Assembly: GCF_945873775.1 (NCBI RefSeq)
Contig: NZ_CAMCEC010000010.1
Span: forward strand, 26,282-90,281
Source of the DNA: an uncultured Treponema sp.
GTDB taxonomy: Bacteria > Spirochaetota > Spirochaetia > Treponematales > Treponemataceae
Reading direction: 5' to 3'
Length of the DNA stretch: 64,000 nt
The notes beneath the pieces were generated by a model. That model made no database searches. It worked only from the letters and a program-made list of their open reading frames with translations, and was not told the origin of the DNA. A program made the position numbers and the translations under genes. Shown here one piece after another: positions 34,772 to 44,407 of the stretch. Every line of letters starts with the position of its first letter. The first letter of the stretch is position 1.

Positions 34772-36606
34772 CAGAACAAAGACGCGTAAAAATTCTCAAT
34801 GCGGAAGTTGCAAGAAAAATTGCCGCTGGTGAAGTCATAGACAAACCTTGCGCCATTGTACGCGAATTTATGGACAATGCAGTTGACAGCGGAGCAACAA
34901 GAATCAGAGTTGAAATTTCTAGCGGCGGAATTGAAAAAATCAGAGTCATAGACAATGGATGCGGAATGTCAAAAGAAGATTTGATTCAATGCGCGCATCC
35001 TCATGCAACAAGCAAAATTTCAAAAGAAACAGATTTGCTCAGCCTTTCAACTTTGGGATTCAGAGGAGAAGCGCTTTCTTCAATTGCAGCAGTAAGCCGT
35101 TTGGAAATAAAAAGCGGCGGCTGGAAAATGAACGCTTCTGTAACGGAAGATCACATTATCGAGCCTTGCGCTTCAACAGAAGGGACAATAGCGCAGTCAT
35201 CAGGTCTTTTTGAAAATTTTCCTGCAAGAAGACAATTTTTAAAAAGACCGGCTTCAGAAGGAATTCAGTGCAGGACAATTTTTGAAGAAAAAATTCTTCC
35301 ACGTCCAGACATTGCTTTTACTTTTGTAAATGACGGCGAAGAAAAACTTTCACTTCCCGCTGGACAATCCTTAAAAGAAAGATTTGTTCAGACAAATGAA
35401 TTTTTTGAAAGCAGCGATTTATTTTATGAGTTGAAGCATGAAGACTCTGAAAAAAATTTTTCATTTACGCTGATTATTGGAGAGCCTTCTGTTGCAAGAA
35501 CTTCCCGAAAAGATATTTTCATTTACGTGAACGGAAGAAAAATACAAGAATATTCTCTCGTGCAAGCCATCATTTACGGAACGCAAGGATATTTTCCAAA
35601 CGGAACATTTCCAGTCGCCTGCCTTTTTGTAGAAATGAACCCAGCTCTTGTAGACTTCAACATTCATCCTTCGAAACGTGAAGCTAGATTCAAAGACATA
35701 AATGCGCTTCATCATGCAGTAAGCTCAACAACAAGAAATTTCTTCAAGCAGTATACTGTAAAATCAATGCTCACCCAAAATGCAGAAGATAAAACAGAAG
35801 CTGAACTTTCAAATGAATTTTCCTTTAATTCCACCAGTATTGAAAAAAATAATTTTGTTAAAGAAACCTTCTCTCATCAAAATAACATTCCCAAAATAAA
35901 TTCAATTTATTCTGATGTAAAGCGCGGAATTCCTAGGACAAATTTTTCATCAAGTGGAGCAAGACAATCCTTTTTTAAAACAAAAACTTCGCAAGATTTT
36001 TTTCACCCGATGAAACCAAATTATATTCCAGAAATCAGCAGCGAAAATTTTTCAGAATATGAAAAAGGATTTCATTTTGCAGGCTGTGTTCTTGGAACTT
36101 TTATCATTGCAGAAAAAAATGAAACGCTTTACATAATCGATCAGCACGCCGCCCACGAAAGAATGATTTATAATCAAATCATGGCAGAGGCAGGACAAAA
36201 GCAGTCACTTCTAGTTCCATACATTGTGCAGACAGATTCCTCCGCTGATGACAATTTTATCCGCGCAATAAAAGACAAACTTGAAGAAGCCGGATTTTCA
36301 TGCAAAGACTGCGGAAATGGAAAATGGGAATTTTCAACAGTACCGATAAGATGGAAAGGCACAGAAGCTGATTTGAAAAAAGATGTGCTTGACCGGCGGG
36401 TAAATCCTGCAGACATGATAAATGCAGCCGCCGCATCCACAGCGTGCAGGAGCGCAGTTATGGACGGAACAGTTTTAGATGAAGAGACTGCAAAAGAAAT
36501 TGCAAAGGGAGCTCTTGAACTTCCAGATCCACACTGTCCTCACGGACGCCCCGTATACACAACGATTACAAGACAGCAACTTTTTGCACTTGTAAAGCGG
36601 ACATAA
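34768..36606 (+). CDS. mutL: DNA mismatch repair protein MutL
   Basis: A 612-residue MutL. The N-terminal GHKL ATPase has EFMDNAVDSGATRI, DNGCGM and GFRGEALSSI. The C-terminal region has DQHAAHERMIYNQ, ACRSAV and CPHGRP, the zinc and endonuclease motifs of nicking MutL proteins; the last Glu of the DQHA(X)2E(X)4E motif is an Asn. In methyl-independent repair MutL nicks the new strand after MutS binds. A disordered linker separates the halves (residues 340-430). No mutS gene is in the window. Confidence 0.94.
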   Translation: MTEQRRVKILNAEVARKIAAGEVIDKPCAIVREFMDNAVDSGATRIRVEISSGGIEKIRVIDNGCGMSKEDLIQCAHPHATSKISKETDLLSLSTLGFRGEALSSIAAVSRLEIKSGGWKMNASVTEDHIIEPCASTEGTIAQSSGLFENFPARRQFLKRPASEGIQCRTIFEEKILPRPDIAFTFVNDGEEKLSLPAGQSLKERFVQTNEFFESSDLFYELKHEDSEKNFSFTLIIGEPSVARTSRKDIFIYVNGRKIQEYSLVQAIIYGTQGYFPNGTFPVACLFVEMNPALVDFNIHPSKREARFKDINALHHAVSSTTRNFFKQYTVKSMLTQNAEDKTEAELSNEFSFNSTSIEKNNFVKETFSHQNNIPKINSIYSDVKRGIPRTNFSSSGARQSFFKTKTSQDFFHPMKPNYIPEISSENFSEYEKGFHFAGCVLGTFIIAEKNETLYIIDQHAAHERMIYNQIMAEAGQKQSLLVPYIVQTDSSADDNFIRAIKDKLEEAGFSCKDCGNGKWEFSTVPIRWKGTEADLKKDVLDRRVNPADMINAAAASTACRSAVMDGTVLDEETAKEIAKGALELPDPHCPHGRPVYTTITRQQLFALVKRT

Positions 36607-36626
36607 AATCCGCTCAGCAAAACAAG

Positions 36627-39600
36627 TTACTGCAATTCTGCAAGCAATCCATTTACTTCTGAAGTTTTAAAATCAGGAGCTTTGGATTGCAAGTAAAGCA
36701 AATATTTTTCCGCGCCATTCCCATCGCCTTGAGCAAGACAAACTTTTGCAAGTTCAAAAAATAAAGGCCATTCAGTCTGCTGTTTTTTTACAAGCTCTTC
36801 ATAAATCAGTCTTGCATTTTTATAATCTTTTGCAGATGTATATGACTTTGCAAGATTTTCTTTTACGGTTAGATTTTCAGGTTCTATATCCAAAGCATTT
36901 TTATAAAACCTAACAGAGTTTTCAAAATCACCAGTATCTCTGTAGGCGCTTCCAAGATTGTTGTTCACTTCAAAATTCTTGGAATCATTTTTGTAAGCTT
37001 TTAGCAAAAGCGCAATCGCAGCATCAGGTTGATTTTTCGTAAGAAGAATCATTCCTAAATTTGTATTTGCTTTAACATGATTTGAATCAAGATTTAAGGT
37101 TTCCTGATAAAGTTTGATTGCTTCATTTTCATTTCCTAATTCTTGATTTAAAAGTCCCAGATTATATGAAATATTTGACTTTACTTCAGACGAAGTTTTT
37201 TCTTTGTTATCATAAGCTTTTTTTGCAAAATCAAATGCCTCGTTCTTTTTGTCTTGTGCAAACATCACAGTAGAAAGGTTGTAATAAGTAAGCGCATTTT
37301 TTTCCACAGTAGAATCCGGACAAGAAAGTGCCTTTAAAAAATTTTGTTCTGCAAGACTATAATTTTTTAATTCTGAATAGCAAGAACCAAGTTCCTGATA
37401 AGTTTGCGCTCTTGACGGATTTATTTTTACAGCTTCTGAATATGATTTTACAGCCTCTGAATAATTTTTCTCTTCAGCCAAAATATGTCCTGCGCCCATA
37501 AACGCATTTTCATAATCAGGCTTTATTTTTATTGCATTTCTATACGAAGCAAGAGCCTCTTTATTTTTTCCAAGCTTTTCACAAACAAATCCAGAATTAT
37601 AATGAGCAGGCGCAAAGTTTCCATTTATTTTTATTGAAGTTTGAAAAGCTGCAAGCGACTCATTATATTTTTTCTGCATCGCAAGAACTCTTCCAAGCTG
37701 ATAAAAGTAAGTGCTGTTACCAGGCTCTTTTTTTGTGGCATTGCGTAAAAAATTTTCTGCGGAAGCATAATTATGTTTTTCAAGAGCATCCATTCCAAGA
37801 ATAAACATAACGTTAGGTTCTTCTTTAGATTTTTCAAAGGATTTTTCTGCAAATTTCACAGCCTCGTCATGAAGAAATTTCTTTTCAGTTCCAGATTTTT
37901 TTTCAGAACTGTCAAACAGAGCTGTTGCGGCTTCTCCAAGTTTTTTTCCAGCAAAATTTTTTTCTTCCGTAGGAAGATTTTTTTCAGCATTATAAAATTC
38001 TGCAACCGCCTCTTTATCTTTATTTTCAGACAAGAGCTGCTTTCCATGTGAAATATAATTTTCAACAAGCTGCTTTTGACGTGCAAGCGCAGCTTCTTTA
38101 GCCTTTTGTTCTGCAAGAGCTTTTTCCTTTGCTTTTCTTTCAGCTTCCGCTTTTTTAGCAGCAGCTTCTCTTGCCAATTTTTCTTCTTGAGCTTTCTTTG
38201 CAGCCGCGGCTTTTCTTTGTCTTTCTGCTTCTAAAGCTTTTTGTTCTCTTGCTTTCTTTTCTTCAAGAGCTTTTCGTTCGGCTTCATTTTTTGCATCTTG
38301 AATTTTCTGCGCTTCTATTTCACGCTTATTTTTTGCTTCATTTCTATGACGAAGAATTTCCTCTTCAGATAGAATTGGGTTTCCGTTTTCATCAAATCCA
38401 AACTCGCCTAAATCAATTCCGGCTTGCAAAGCTTTTTCTACAGCTTCTTTCTTTAGGGCATTTATTTTATCTTGATTATTTTCATTTGGATTTAAACTGT
38501 TCAAAAGAATAAGAGCTTCTTCAAATTTTCCCTCGTCAATAAGTTTTTGAGCAAGCGCAAGTTTTTCTTCATCAGAAAGATTTTCAGCCGTCTGCAAAAT
38601 TTGAGCCTGCTTTTTCATGCGCTCAATTTTATTTTTCAGCATATCAGAAATTTCATCATCGCCATCAATTGAAATTGCATTCAAAAGTTCAAGCGCCTCT
38701 GAAAAATTTCCGTCATCTATCATCTGCTGAATCAAAGACAAAAGCTCAGAAGTTTTTCCATCCGCAACAGCTTTATCAACTGCAGATTTTTTCAAAGCAT
38801 CCAATTTTTCTTTTACAGGATTTCCATGCTCAACTTTTATAGCATTTAAAATTTTCAGCGCGGATTCAATTTCATCATTATTTATGAGCGACTGAATAAA
38901 ATCTAAAATTTCCTGTTCACATCCATTTTCTAAAGCCTTTGAAAAAGCTTCGTTTATTAAAGCGGAAATTTTATTTCTAAGTTCCTTTGCAGCCTCACTG
39001 TTTCCTGAAGCGTCAATTCCCAAAAGAATCTTTAAAGCTTCTTCATAGTTGCCCTGCTCAATTAATTTTTGAGCCAGCGCAAGTTTTTCTTCAACGCTCA
39101 ATTCTGAAACAACATTATCTTTAGAACCCAAAAAATTGTGATTCTTTAAAACAAAAAATCCGCCGCCCGCCAAAACAGCAAGCAAGAAAATCAACAGAGC
39201 CGCTATTTTTTTATTTGATTTTTTATCTTTTGTTTTTTCAGGCTCAATATTTTTTTGCATTGATTTTTTTTCAACTGCAAAACTTGAAGTCAAAATCGGT
39301 TCGGCATTTTTTATTGCAACTCCTGTTTCTTCTTTCTTTTCAGACAGAGAATTTTTTTGAGGCAAAATAGGAGTTGCAACAGTTTTTTTCAAAGGATCTT
39401 TCTGAACTTCCAATTTTTTTTCTTCTGTAAAAGCTTTTGGCTCAACAGATTTTTTCACGGCGGAAGTTCTTGCAACAGCTGCTGCTTTTGGCTTTTCTAA
39501 AGAAGCAGAAGTTTTTCTTGCAACTGGCTTTTTTTCAACAGAAGAAGCTGCGGTTTTTCTTACAGTTGATTTTGTTTCCGCAGAAGAAACAGCTGCTTTT

Positions 39601-39986
39601 TTAGTTTCTGGCAAAGATGATTTTTTTTCAACTGAAGTTTTTTTCACAGCAGCTTTAGGTTCAGAAGCTTTTGCAGAAACCGAAGAAGCTCTTACTGCCT
39701 TTGACTTTTCTAAAAGCCCGGAACTTTTTTTTGCAGCAGAAGTTTTTGTTTCTGCTGTTTTTTTTGAAGCGACAGTTTTTGCAACTGCAGTTGTTTTTGC
39801 TTTTTCTAAAGAAGCAACAGCCTTTTTTGCTATAGACTTTTTTTCTGTTGAAGAGACATCAGTTTTTTTTACAGCCGATTTTGCTTCCGTAGAGGAAACA
39901 GCTGTTTTTCTTGCAGTCGAAGTTTTCTTAACCGCAGCAGTTTTTTCTTTATCTAAATCTTTATTCGAGTTCTGATTCGTAGCCAT
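36627..39986 (-). CDS. Large TPR protein with Ala/Lys-rich tail and transmembrane helix
   Basis: About 1119 residues. Residues 1-270 are low complexity, with repeated Ala/Lys/Ser/Thr/Val blocks (KKTAASSVEKKPVARKTSAS) like a histone H1 tail. One membrane helix follows (IAALLIFLLAVLAGGGFFVL) at about 280. Then come short degenerate repeats (ALAQKLIEQGNYEEALKILL, five to six units), a long Glu/Lys/Ala coiled coil (KAREQKALEAERQRKAAAAKK), and about ten TPR units to the end. A positive cytoplasmic tail with the TPR part outside the membrane is likely. ATG at 39986 is favoured (AAGGA ten bases upstream). Function unknown; an adaptor role is plausible. Confidence 0.75.
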   Translation of the reverse strand: MATNQNSNKDLDKEKTAAVKKTSTARKTAVSSTEAKSAVKKTDVSSTEKKSIAKKAVASLEKAKTTAVAKTVASKKTAETKTSAAKKSSGLLEKSKAVRASSVSAKASEPKAAVKKTSVEKKSSLPETKKAAVSSAETKSTVRKTAASSVEKKPVARKTSASLEKPKAAAVARTSAVKKSVEPKAFTEEKKLEVQKDPLKKTVATPILPQKNSLSEKKEETGVAIKNAEPILTSSFAVEKKSMQKNIEPEKTKDKKSNKKIAALLIFLLAVLAGGGFFVLKNHNFLGSKDNVVSELSVEEKLALAQKLIEQGNYEEALKILLGIDASGNSEAAKELRNKISALINEAFSKALENGCEQEILDFIQSLINNDEIESALKILNAIKVEHGNPVKEKLDALKKSAVDKAVADGKTSELLSLIQQMIDDGNFSEALELLNAISIDGDDEISDMLKNKIERMKKQAQILQTAENLSDEEKLALAQKLIDEGKFEEALILLNSLNPNENNQDKINALKKEAVEKALQAGIDLGEFGFDENGNPILSEEEILRHRNEAKNKREIEAQKIQDAKNEAERKALEEKKAREQKALEAERQRKAAAAKKAQEEKLAREAAAKKAEAERKAKEKALAEQKAKEAALARQKQLVENYISHGKQLLSENKDKEAVAEFYNAEKNLPTEEKNFAGKKLGEAATALFDSSEKKSGTEKKFLHDEAVKFAEKSFEKSKEEPNVMFILGMDALEKHNYASAENFLRNATKKEPGNSTYFYQLGRVLAMQKKYNESLAAFQTSIKINGNFAPAHYNSGFVCEKLGKNKEALASYRNAIKIKPDYENAFMGAGHILAEEKNYSEAVKSYSEAVKINPSRAQTYQELGSCYSELKNYSLAEQNFLKALSCPDSTVEKNALTYYNLSTVMFAQDKKNEAFDFAKKAYDNKEKTSSEVKSNISYNLGLLNQELGNENEAIKLYQETLNLDSNHVKANTNLGMILLTKNQPDAAIALLLKAYKNDSKNFEVNNNLGSAYRDTGDFENSVRFYKNALDIEPENLTVKENLAKSYTSAKDYKNARLIYEELVKKQQTEWPLFFELAKVCLAQGDGNGAEKYLLYLQSKAPDFKTSEVNGLLAELQ

Positions 39987-41049
39987 AATCAATTGTTCCT
40001 TCTGCACCAGCAGTCATATTTGATGTTTCTGAATTCTGCAGCGAAGCCGCCACATCTTCAAGCAATTTTCTTCTTCTTGCGGCATCTTCTTCCGCCTTTT
40101 TTGCAGCCTCTTCTCTTTGAGCTTTTAGAGCCGCTTCCTGATGAGCCTTTTGTTCTTGAAGCATTCGTTCAATTTCTGCGCGTTGCTGTTCAAGCCTAGC
40201 TTCCTGTTCTGCCATTTTTGCTTCAAGTTCTGCAGCTTTTTCTTCATCTCTGGCTTTCTTTTCTGCGGCGGCCTGCTCTTCAACAAGCTGTTTTTCTTTT
40301 GAAATCCGCTCAATTTCCGCACGTTGCTGTTCAAGAAGCGCCTGCTGCTCAGCCATTTTTGCTTCCAATTCCGCAGCCTTGTCTTTTTCATCCTGAATTT
40401 GCTTTTGCGCCGCAGCCTGTTGTTCTGCAAAAATTTGCTGCTCCTGAGCCGCCTGAATCAAAGCCGCTTCTTCTTTTAAACGGTTTTCTTCAGCAAGACG
40501 TTCTTCTTCCGTTTTTTTGAAACCTTCAAGCAAAGAAATCAGCTGCTCAATTTCCGGCTTCTGCCTGTCATTCGGCGACAAATCAAGATAAAGCTTGTAG
40601 TCCTCAAGGCTTGCAATATACTTTTCCTGCTTAAGCTCAGCATTTGCGCGGTTTAAAACTGGCGGAGCATAAAGTCTGTTCGCGGCGATTGCAAGAGAAT
40701 ACCATTTTTCAGCTGAATAAAAATCTTCCATTGCAAAACAGACATTTCCGGCGTTAAAAGCCAGAACTTTTTTGTCTGTCCCAGAAACTTTCATTCCTTC
40801 CGTGCAAACTTCAAGACTTTCCTTTAAAAGCCCCATTTTTTCGTAGCAAAGCGCAAGATAATTATACGCCTTCGGAAATTTTCCAGTGCTGATAGCTGAC
40901 TTCAAAAACGGAACAGCTTCTTCCACACGGTTTTCCTTGAACAGATTTTCACCTTGCAAAAAATCATCATTCTGCGCAAAAGAATTGAACGCAAAAAGCA
41001 AAAAAGAGAAACAAAAAAATTTCTTAAATTTTCTATAAATAGACATCAT
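39961..41049 (-). CDS. Secreted TPR/coiled-coil protein
   Basis: About 362 residues. A signal peptide (RKFKKFFCFSFLLFAFNSFAQ) is followed by four TPR units (residues 25-170, PFLKSAISTGKFPKAYNYLALCYEKMG) and then a long coiled coil of Glu/Ala/Gln/Arg repeats. Within the coil a block AAELEAKMAEQ...LEQQRAEIERI/M occurs twice, an internal duplication. The last 15 residues are acidic. The stop overlaps the next gene start by 26 bases. ATG at 41049 is chosen for the signal peptide. Probably periplasmic; function unknown. Confidence 0.72.
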   Translation of the reverse strand: MMSIYRKFKKFFCFSFLLFAFNSFAQNDDFLQGENLFKENRVEEAVPFLKSAISTGKFPKAYNYLALCYEKMGLLKESLEVCTEGMKVSGTDKKVLAFNAGNVCFAMEDFYSAEKWYSLAIAANRLYAPPVLNRANAELKQEKYIASLEDYKLYLDLSPNDRQKPEIEQLISLLEGFKKTEEERLAEENRLKEEAALIQAAQEQQIFAEQQAAAQKQIQDEKDKAAELEAKMAEQQALLEQQRAEIERISKEKQLVEEQAAAEKKARDEEKAAELEAKMAEQEARLEQQRAEIERMLQEQKAHQEAALKAQREEAAKKAEEDAARRRKLLEDVAASLQNSETSNMTAGAEGTIDYGYESELE

Positions 41050-41181
41050 TTTATTATCTGTAGATTTCAGCAAATTTCTTAGAAAAACAGCAAATTTTTT
41101 AAGTCTTCTATATAAATTGACATATTCAGCGAAAAAAGGTAACCTTTTTAACAAAAAACTAAACAAACAGGCGGAATTTTA

Positions 41182-42555
41182 ATGGGCTCACTGACATCTG
41201 TAATTATAATAGGTGTTTTAATCGCATTTGTCGCTACAGCGTTGATTTTTATAGTAAAAAATATCATAACTCCTTCAAAAATTGACGGAATTCCAAAACT
41301 TATAAAGGACGGAAGATTTCAGGCTGCCCAAAGATGCGCAAAATCTGTTATTTCAAAAAATCCGCGGAATTATTTAGCCCATTATTTTTTGGGAAAAGCC
41401 TATCTAAAAGACGGAAAACCAGAACTTGCTTTTATTGAATACAAAACAGTAAACCAAAACGCTCTTTTTAACGGAGAAATTCCAGAAGCCGAATTCAGAA
41501 AAGAAATGGCGGAGCTTTACAAGAGGTTCAATCAGCCTGACGAAGCTTTAAAGGAATATCTTTTGCTGACAAAACTTGAGCCGAATAATCCTGAAAATAC
41601 ATTTAAAGCCGCGGAAATTCTTGAAACCCAGGGAAACGCAAAACTTGCAATGGGATTTTATCAAAAAACGATTCTTTTGAACAAACGGAATCCAAAAGCC
41701 TACACTTCAATCGGGCGGCTGCTTCTTAGGGCAAAAAATTACACGCAGGCAAAACAAGCCTTGGAAACTTCTATAAAACTGAATCCAGAATCTTACGAAA
41801 ACTATTATTACCTTGGAAAAGTCTGCAAAGAAAACAAAGATTTGTCCACCGCCGTAAAGCTTCTTGAAAAAGCCGAACGCTCGCAGGAATACAGGCAAAA
41901 AGCTCTAGTGGAAAAAGGAACTTGCCTTATGATGGCGGAACAGCTTGAAAAAGCTACAGATGCCTTTGAGCGCGCGGTTTCAAATGCAAAAGTTCAAAAT
42001 TCGCAGGAAACATTGTACGCAAGATATTTTCTCGGAATCTGCTACGAAAAAAGCAGAAAAATTGAAAAAGCAATAGAACAATGGGAAACTGTCTACAAAT
42101 GCAACAGCAAATTCAAGGATGTGGCATCAAAATTAAATCAGTATAAAGAACTTGAAACAAATGACGGAATAAAAGAATATCTAACAGCAAACAACCAGCA
42201 GTTCATGGAGCTTTGCAAAAAAATTCTATTGGCAGGATACAATCTTCAAAGCCAAAAAACTGATTTTACTCCTTACGGCTGCCAGATTCTCGCTACAGAA
42301 AAAAAACAGGAAGCTTTTTTAAATGCAAAGCAGCAGTTTTTCCTTGCGCAATTCTATCGTTCCACAGATACAATAGAAGAAACTCCAGTTAGAAAACTCG
42401 CAGACACAATAAAGACAAAAGGCTATGTAAAAGGACTTCTTTTTGCAAGCTCGGATTTTTCACACGCAGCACAAGTTTTTGCAGACAGCCGCCCGCTTGC
42501 ACTGATTTCAAAAGACACTCTTGAATCGCTTTTTAGAAAGGCGGGCATTCAATGA
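41182..42555 (+). CDS. Membrane-anchored TPR protein
   Basis: A 457-residue protein with an N-terminal membrane helix (SVIIIGVLIAFVATALIFIV) and six to seven TPR units (residues 35-330; for example PKAYTSIGRLLLRAKNYTQAKQAL). The last 100 residues have no recognised domain (LLFASSDFSHAAQVFADSR). AGGCGGA lies before the ATG. It is first in a three-gene operon with a metallophosphoesterase (4-base overlap) and a ParB-like/DUF4032 protein. Function unknown. Confidence 0.78.
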   Translation: MGSLTSVIIIGVLIAFVATALIFIVKNIITPSKIDGIPKLIKDGRFQAAQRCAKSVISKNPRNYLAHYFLGKAYLKDGKPELAFIEYKTVNQNALFNGEIPEAEFRKEMAELYKRFNQPDEALKEYLLLTKLEPNNPENTFKAAEILETQGNAKLAMGFYQKTILLNKRNPKAYTSIGRLLLRAKNYTQAKQALETSIKLNPESYENYYYLGKVCKENKDLSTAVKLLEKAERSQEYRQKALVEKGTCLMMAEQLEKATDAFERAVSNAKVQNSQETLYARYFLGICYEKSRKIEKAIEQWETVYKCNSKFKDVASKLNQYKELETNDGIKEYLTANNQQFMELCKKILLAGYNLQSQKTDFTPYGCQILATEKKQEAFLNAKQQFFLAQFYRSTDTIEETPVRKLADTIKTKGYVKGLLFASSDFSHAAQVFADSRPLALISKDTLESLFRKAGIQ

Positions 42556-43322
42556 AATTTCTTTGCGTTTCCGACCAAATCGATCCGTTAGTCTACTCTT
42601 CCACAGTAAAAGAAAGATACGGAGATGTTGACGCTGTTTTTTGCGCCGGCGATCTTTCCATGGAATATGTTGATTTTATAGTAGACGCTTTGGGAAAACC
42701 GACTTTTTTTGTCTTCGGAAACCATGATTTAAAAGAATACAAATATTACAAAAGCAAAGTGTTTTCAGATCCGCTTTCATTAAGTTCAGCCTTTAAATTT
42801 GAAGGAACTGGAGTTGAACATGCGCACGGAGCAGACTACGCCAGCAACAAAAATATCAGATGCAAAAACCTCACATTTAAAACTCCAGACGGAAAAACAA
42901 CGCCGCTTCTTATTTCTGGAGTTACAGGAAGCATAAGATATAATAACGGACAGGCCCAGTTCACGGACAAGCAGATGAAAAGGCAGCTTGTAGCAATGAT
43001 TCCAGGTTTGCTTTGGAATAAAATAAGATACGGAAGATACTGCGATATTTTTTTAACGCACGCATCCCCAAGACATATACATGACAAAGAAGACCAGTGC
43101 CACAAAGGATTTGACTGTTTCAACTGGTTCATTAAAAAATTTTCACCAGGGCTTATGATTCACGGTCATATACATTTGTACGACCTTCAGGCTACAAGAT
43201 GCACTGTAACAGGAAACACAACAGTCATAAACGCATACAGCCACATAGTAGTCGAATTCGAGCCGAACCTAAAAAAAGGAGCAAATTTTGGAGCAGACGT
43301 TTCTATCCTCTCAGACAGATGA
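42552..43322 (+). CDS. Metallophosphoesterase
   Basis: A 256-residue calcineurin-like phosphoesterase. The metal motifs are seen in order: DQID near the start (an unusual first motif; DxH is usual), CAGDLSMEY, VFGNHD, LTHASPRH and HGHIH. Substrate unknown. Its start overlaps the TPR gene by four bases, and the next gene starts inside its last 35 bases. Confidence 0.82.
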   Translation: MKFLCVSDQIDPLVYSSTVKERYGDVDAVFCAGDLSMEYVDFIVDALGKPTFFVFGNHDLKEYKYYKSKVFSDPLSLSSAFKFEGTGVEHAHGADYASNKNIRCKNLTFKTPDGKTTPLLISGVTGSIRYNNGQAQFTDKQMKRQLVAMIPGLLWNKIRYGRYCDIFLTHASPRHIHDKEDQCHKGFDCFNWFIKKFSPGLMIHGHIHLYDLQATRCTVTGNTTVINAYSHIVVEFEPNLKKGANFGADVSILSDR

Positions 43323-44217
43323 AGATTTTTCAAAAGCGCGAAACAAAGCTTTTTTCAACGAAATACAGCATCTTCTGAATCCAGAGGAAGCAAAGCTTAT
43401 TTCATTTACCGACATAAAAAAAATGCTCAAGCCAAGCAACGAAGTTTACAAAGGAATGCAAGTTGTTCCAATCAAGCTTATTGTAGGCAGCGAAGGACGC
43501 TACAAAGATTTTGACAATCATTTTTTGCCAAAAAACAATTTTTTAAAGTCCCGCTGGGAACACGTGGACATGGCGCATTATCAGGACATTACACTTCCGC
43601 CTGTAAGCCTTTATGAGCTTGGAGGACTTTATTTTGTAAGAGACGGAAATCACCGCGTTTCTGTTGCAAAAATGAAAGGCATAGAAAATATTGATGCTGA
43701 AGTTGTAAGCCTTCAAAGTGAAATCAAGCTTAAGCCCGGAAGCACAAAAGAACAGATGGAAAAGCAGGTAATCGAATATGAAAAGCGTGTATTCTACGCA
43801 GAAACCTGCTTTGGCGACATAACTGACTACTGGTGCCTGAATTTCAGCACGCCCGGTCAGTACGATCTTATTTACAATCACATTCTCTGCCACAAATACT
43901 ACATAAATTCCGGAAAAAAAGAAGAAGTTTCTATGGAAGAAGCGATTCTTTCCTGGTTCAACAACGTTTATCTTCCAGTAATCAGAGCAATCGAAAGCCG
44001 CAAAATCCTAAAAAGCTTCAAAGGCAGAACTTTATCTGACCTTTATGTTTTCCTTATAAAATACTGGGACGAATTGAAGCAACGCTTTGGAAACGACTTT
44101 CCTCTTGAAGACGCCGCGGAAGACTTTTCAAAAAAATACAAAAAACTTTCTCTTTACCGGCGGATAAAAAATTTCCTCGCAAGGTCAAAGATGAAAAAAG
44201 ATTTAAAAAACAACTGA
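43288..44217 (+). CDS. ParB-like fold / DUF4032-type protein
   Basis: A 309-residue protein. Residues 55-125 contain a ParB/Srx-like signature: VVPIKLIVGSEGRYKDFD, then YELGGLYFVRDGNHRVSVAKMKG, where the GNHR motif is the nucleotide-binding signature of the fold. The second half (EEAILSWFNNVYLPVIRAIE) resembles DUF4032. In spirochaetes it is usually labelled a transcriptional regulator, without proof. The TTG start at 43288 is chosen because AAGGAG sits six bases upstream. Overlaps the phosphoesterase gene by 35 bases. Confidence 0.7.
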   Translation: MEQTFLSSQTDEDFSKARNKAFFNEIQHLLNPEEAKLISFTDIKKMLKPSNEVYKGMQVVPIKLIVGSEGRYKDFDNHFLPKNNFLKSRWEHVDMAHYQDITLPPVSLYELGGLYFVRDGNHRVSVAKMKGIENIDAEVVSLQSEIKLKPGSTKEQMEKQVIEYEKRVFYAETCFGDITDYWCLNFSTPGQYDLIYNHILCHKYYINSGKKEEVSMEEAILSWFNNVYLPVIRAIESRKILKSFKGRTLSDLYVFLIKYWDELKQRFGNDFPLEDAAEDFSKKYKKLSLYRRIKNFLARSKMKKDLKNN

Positions 44218-44288
44218 TATTAAGCTTGTTTTGCAGATTTTTGACTGTTAATTTTGCAGTTTTGTGCCGATAATATTTAATGAAAAAC

Positions 44289-44317
44289 TTGACGGTACAA
44301 TATTTCAATGCTAGAAT
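44289..44317 (+). promoter_or_regulatory. Promoter of the partner-switching operon
   Basis: TTGACG (44289-44294), 17-base spacer, TAGAAT (44312-44317), about 90 bases before the TTG start at 44408. The leader of about 85 bases holds no other signal I can see. Confidence 0.6.
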
Positions 44318-44407
44318 AATAAAAATGCTTTGCGGTTTATTTTTATATTCGGCAAAAGATTTAAAATTATTTAGTTAAAATTGAAAGTTGTACAAGGAGC
44401 AGACACC

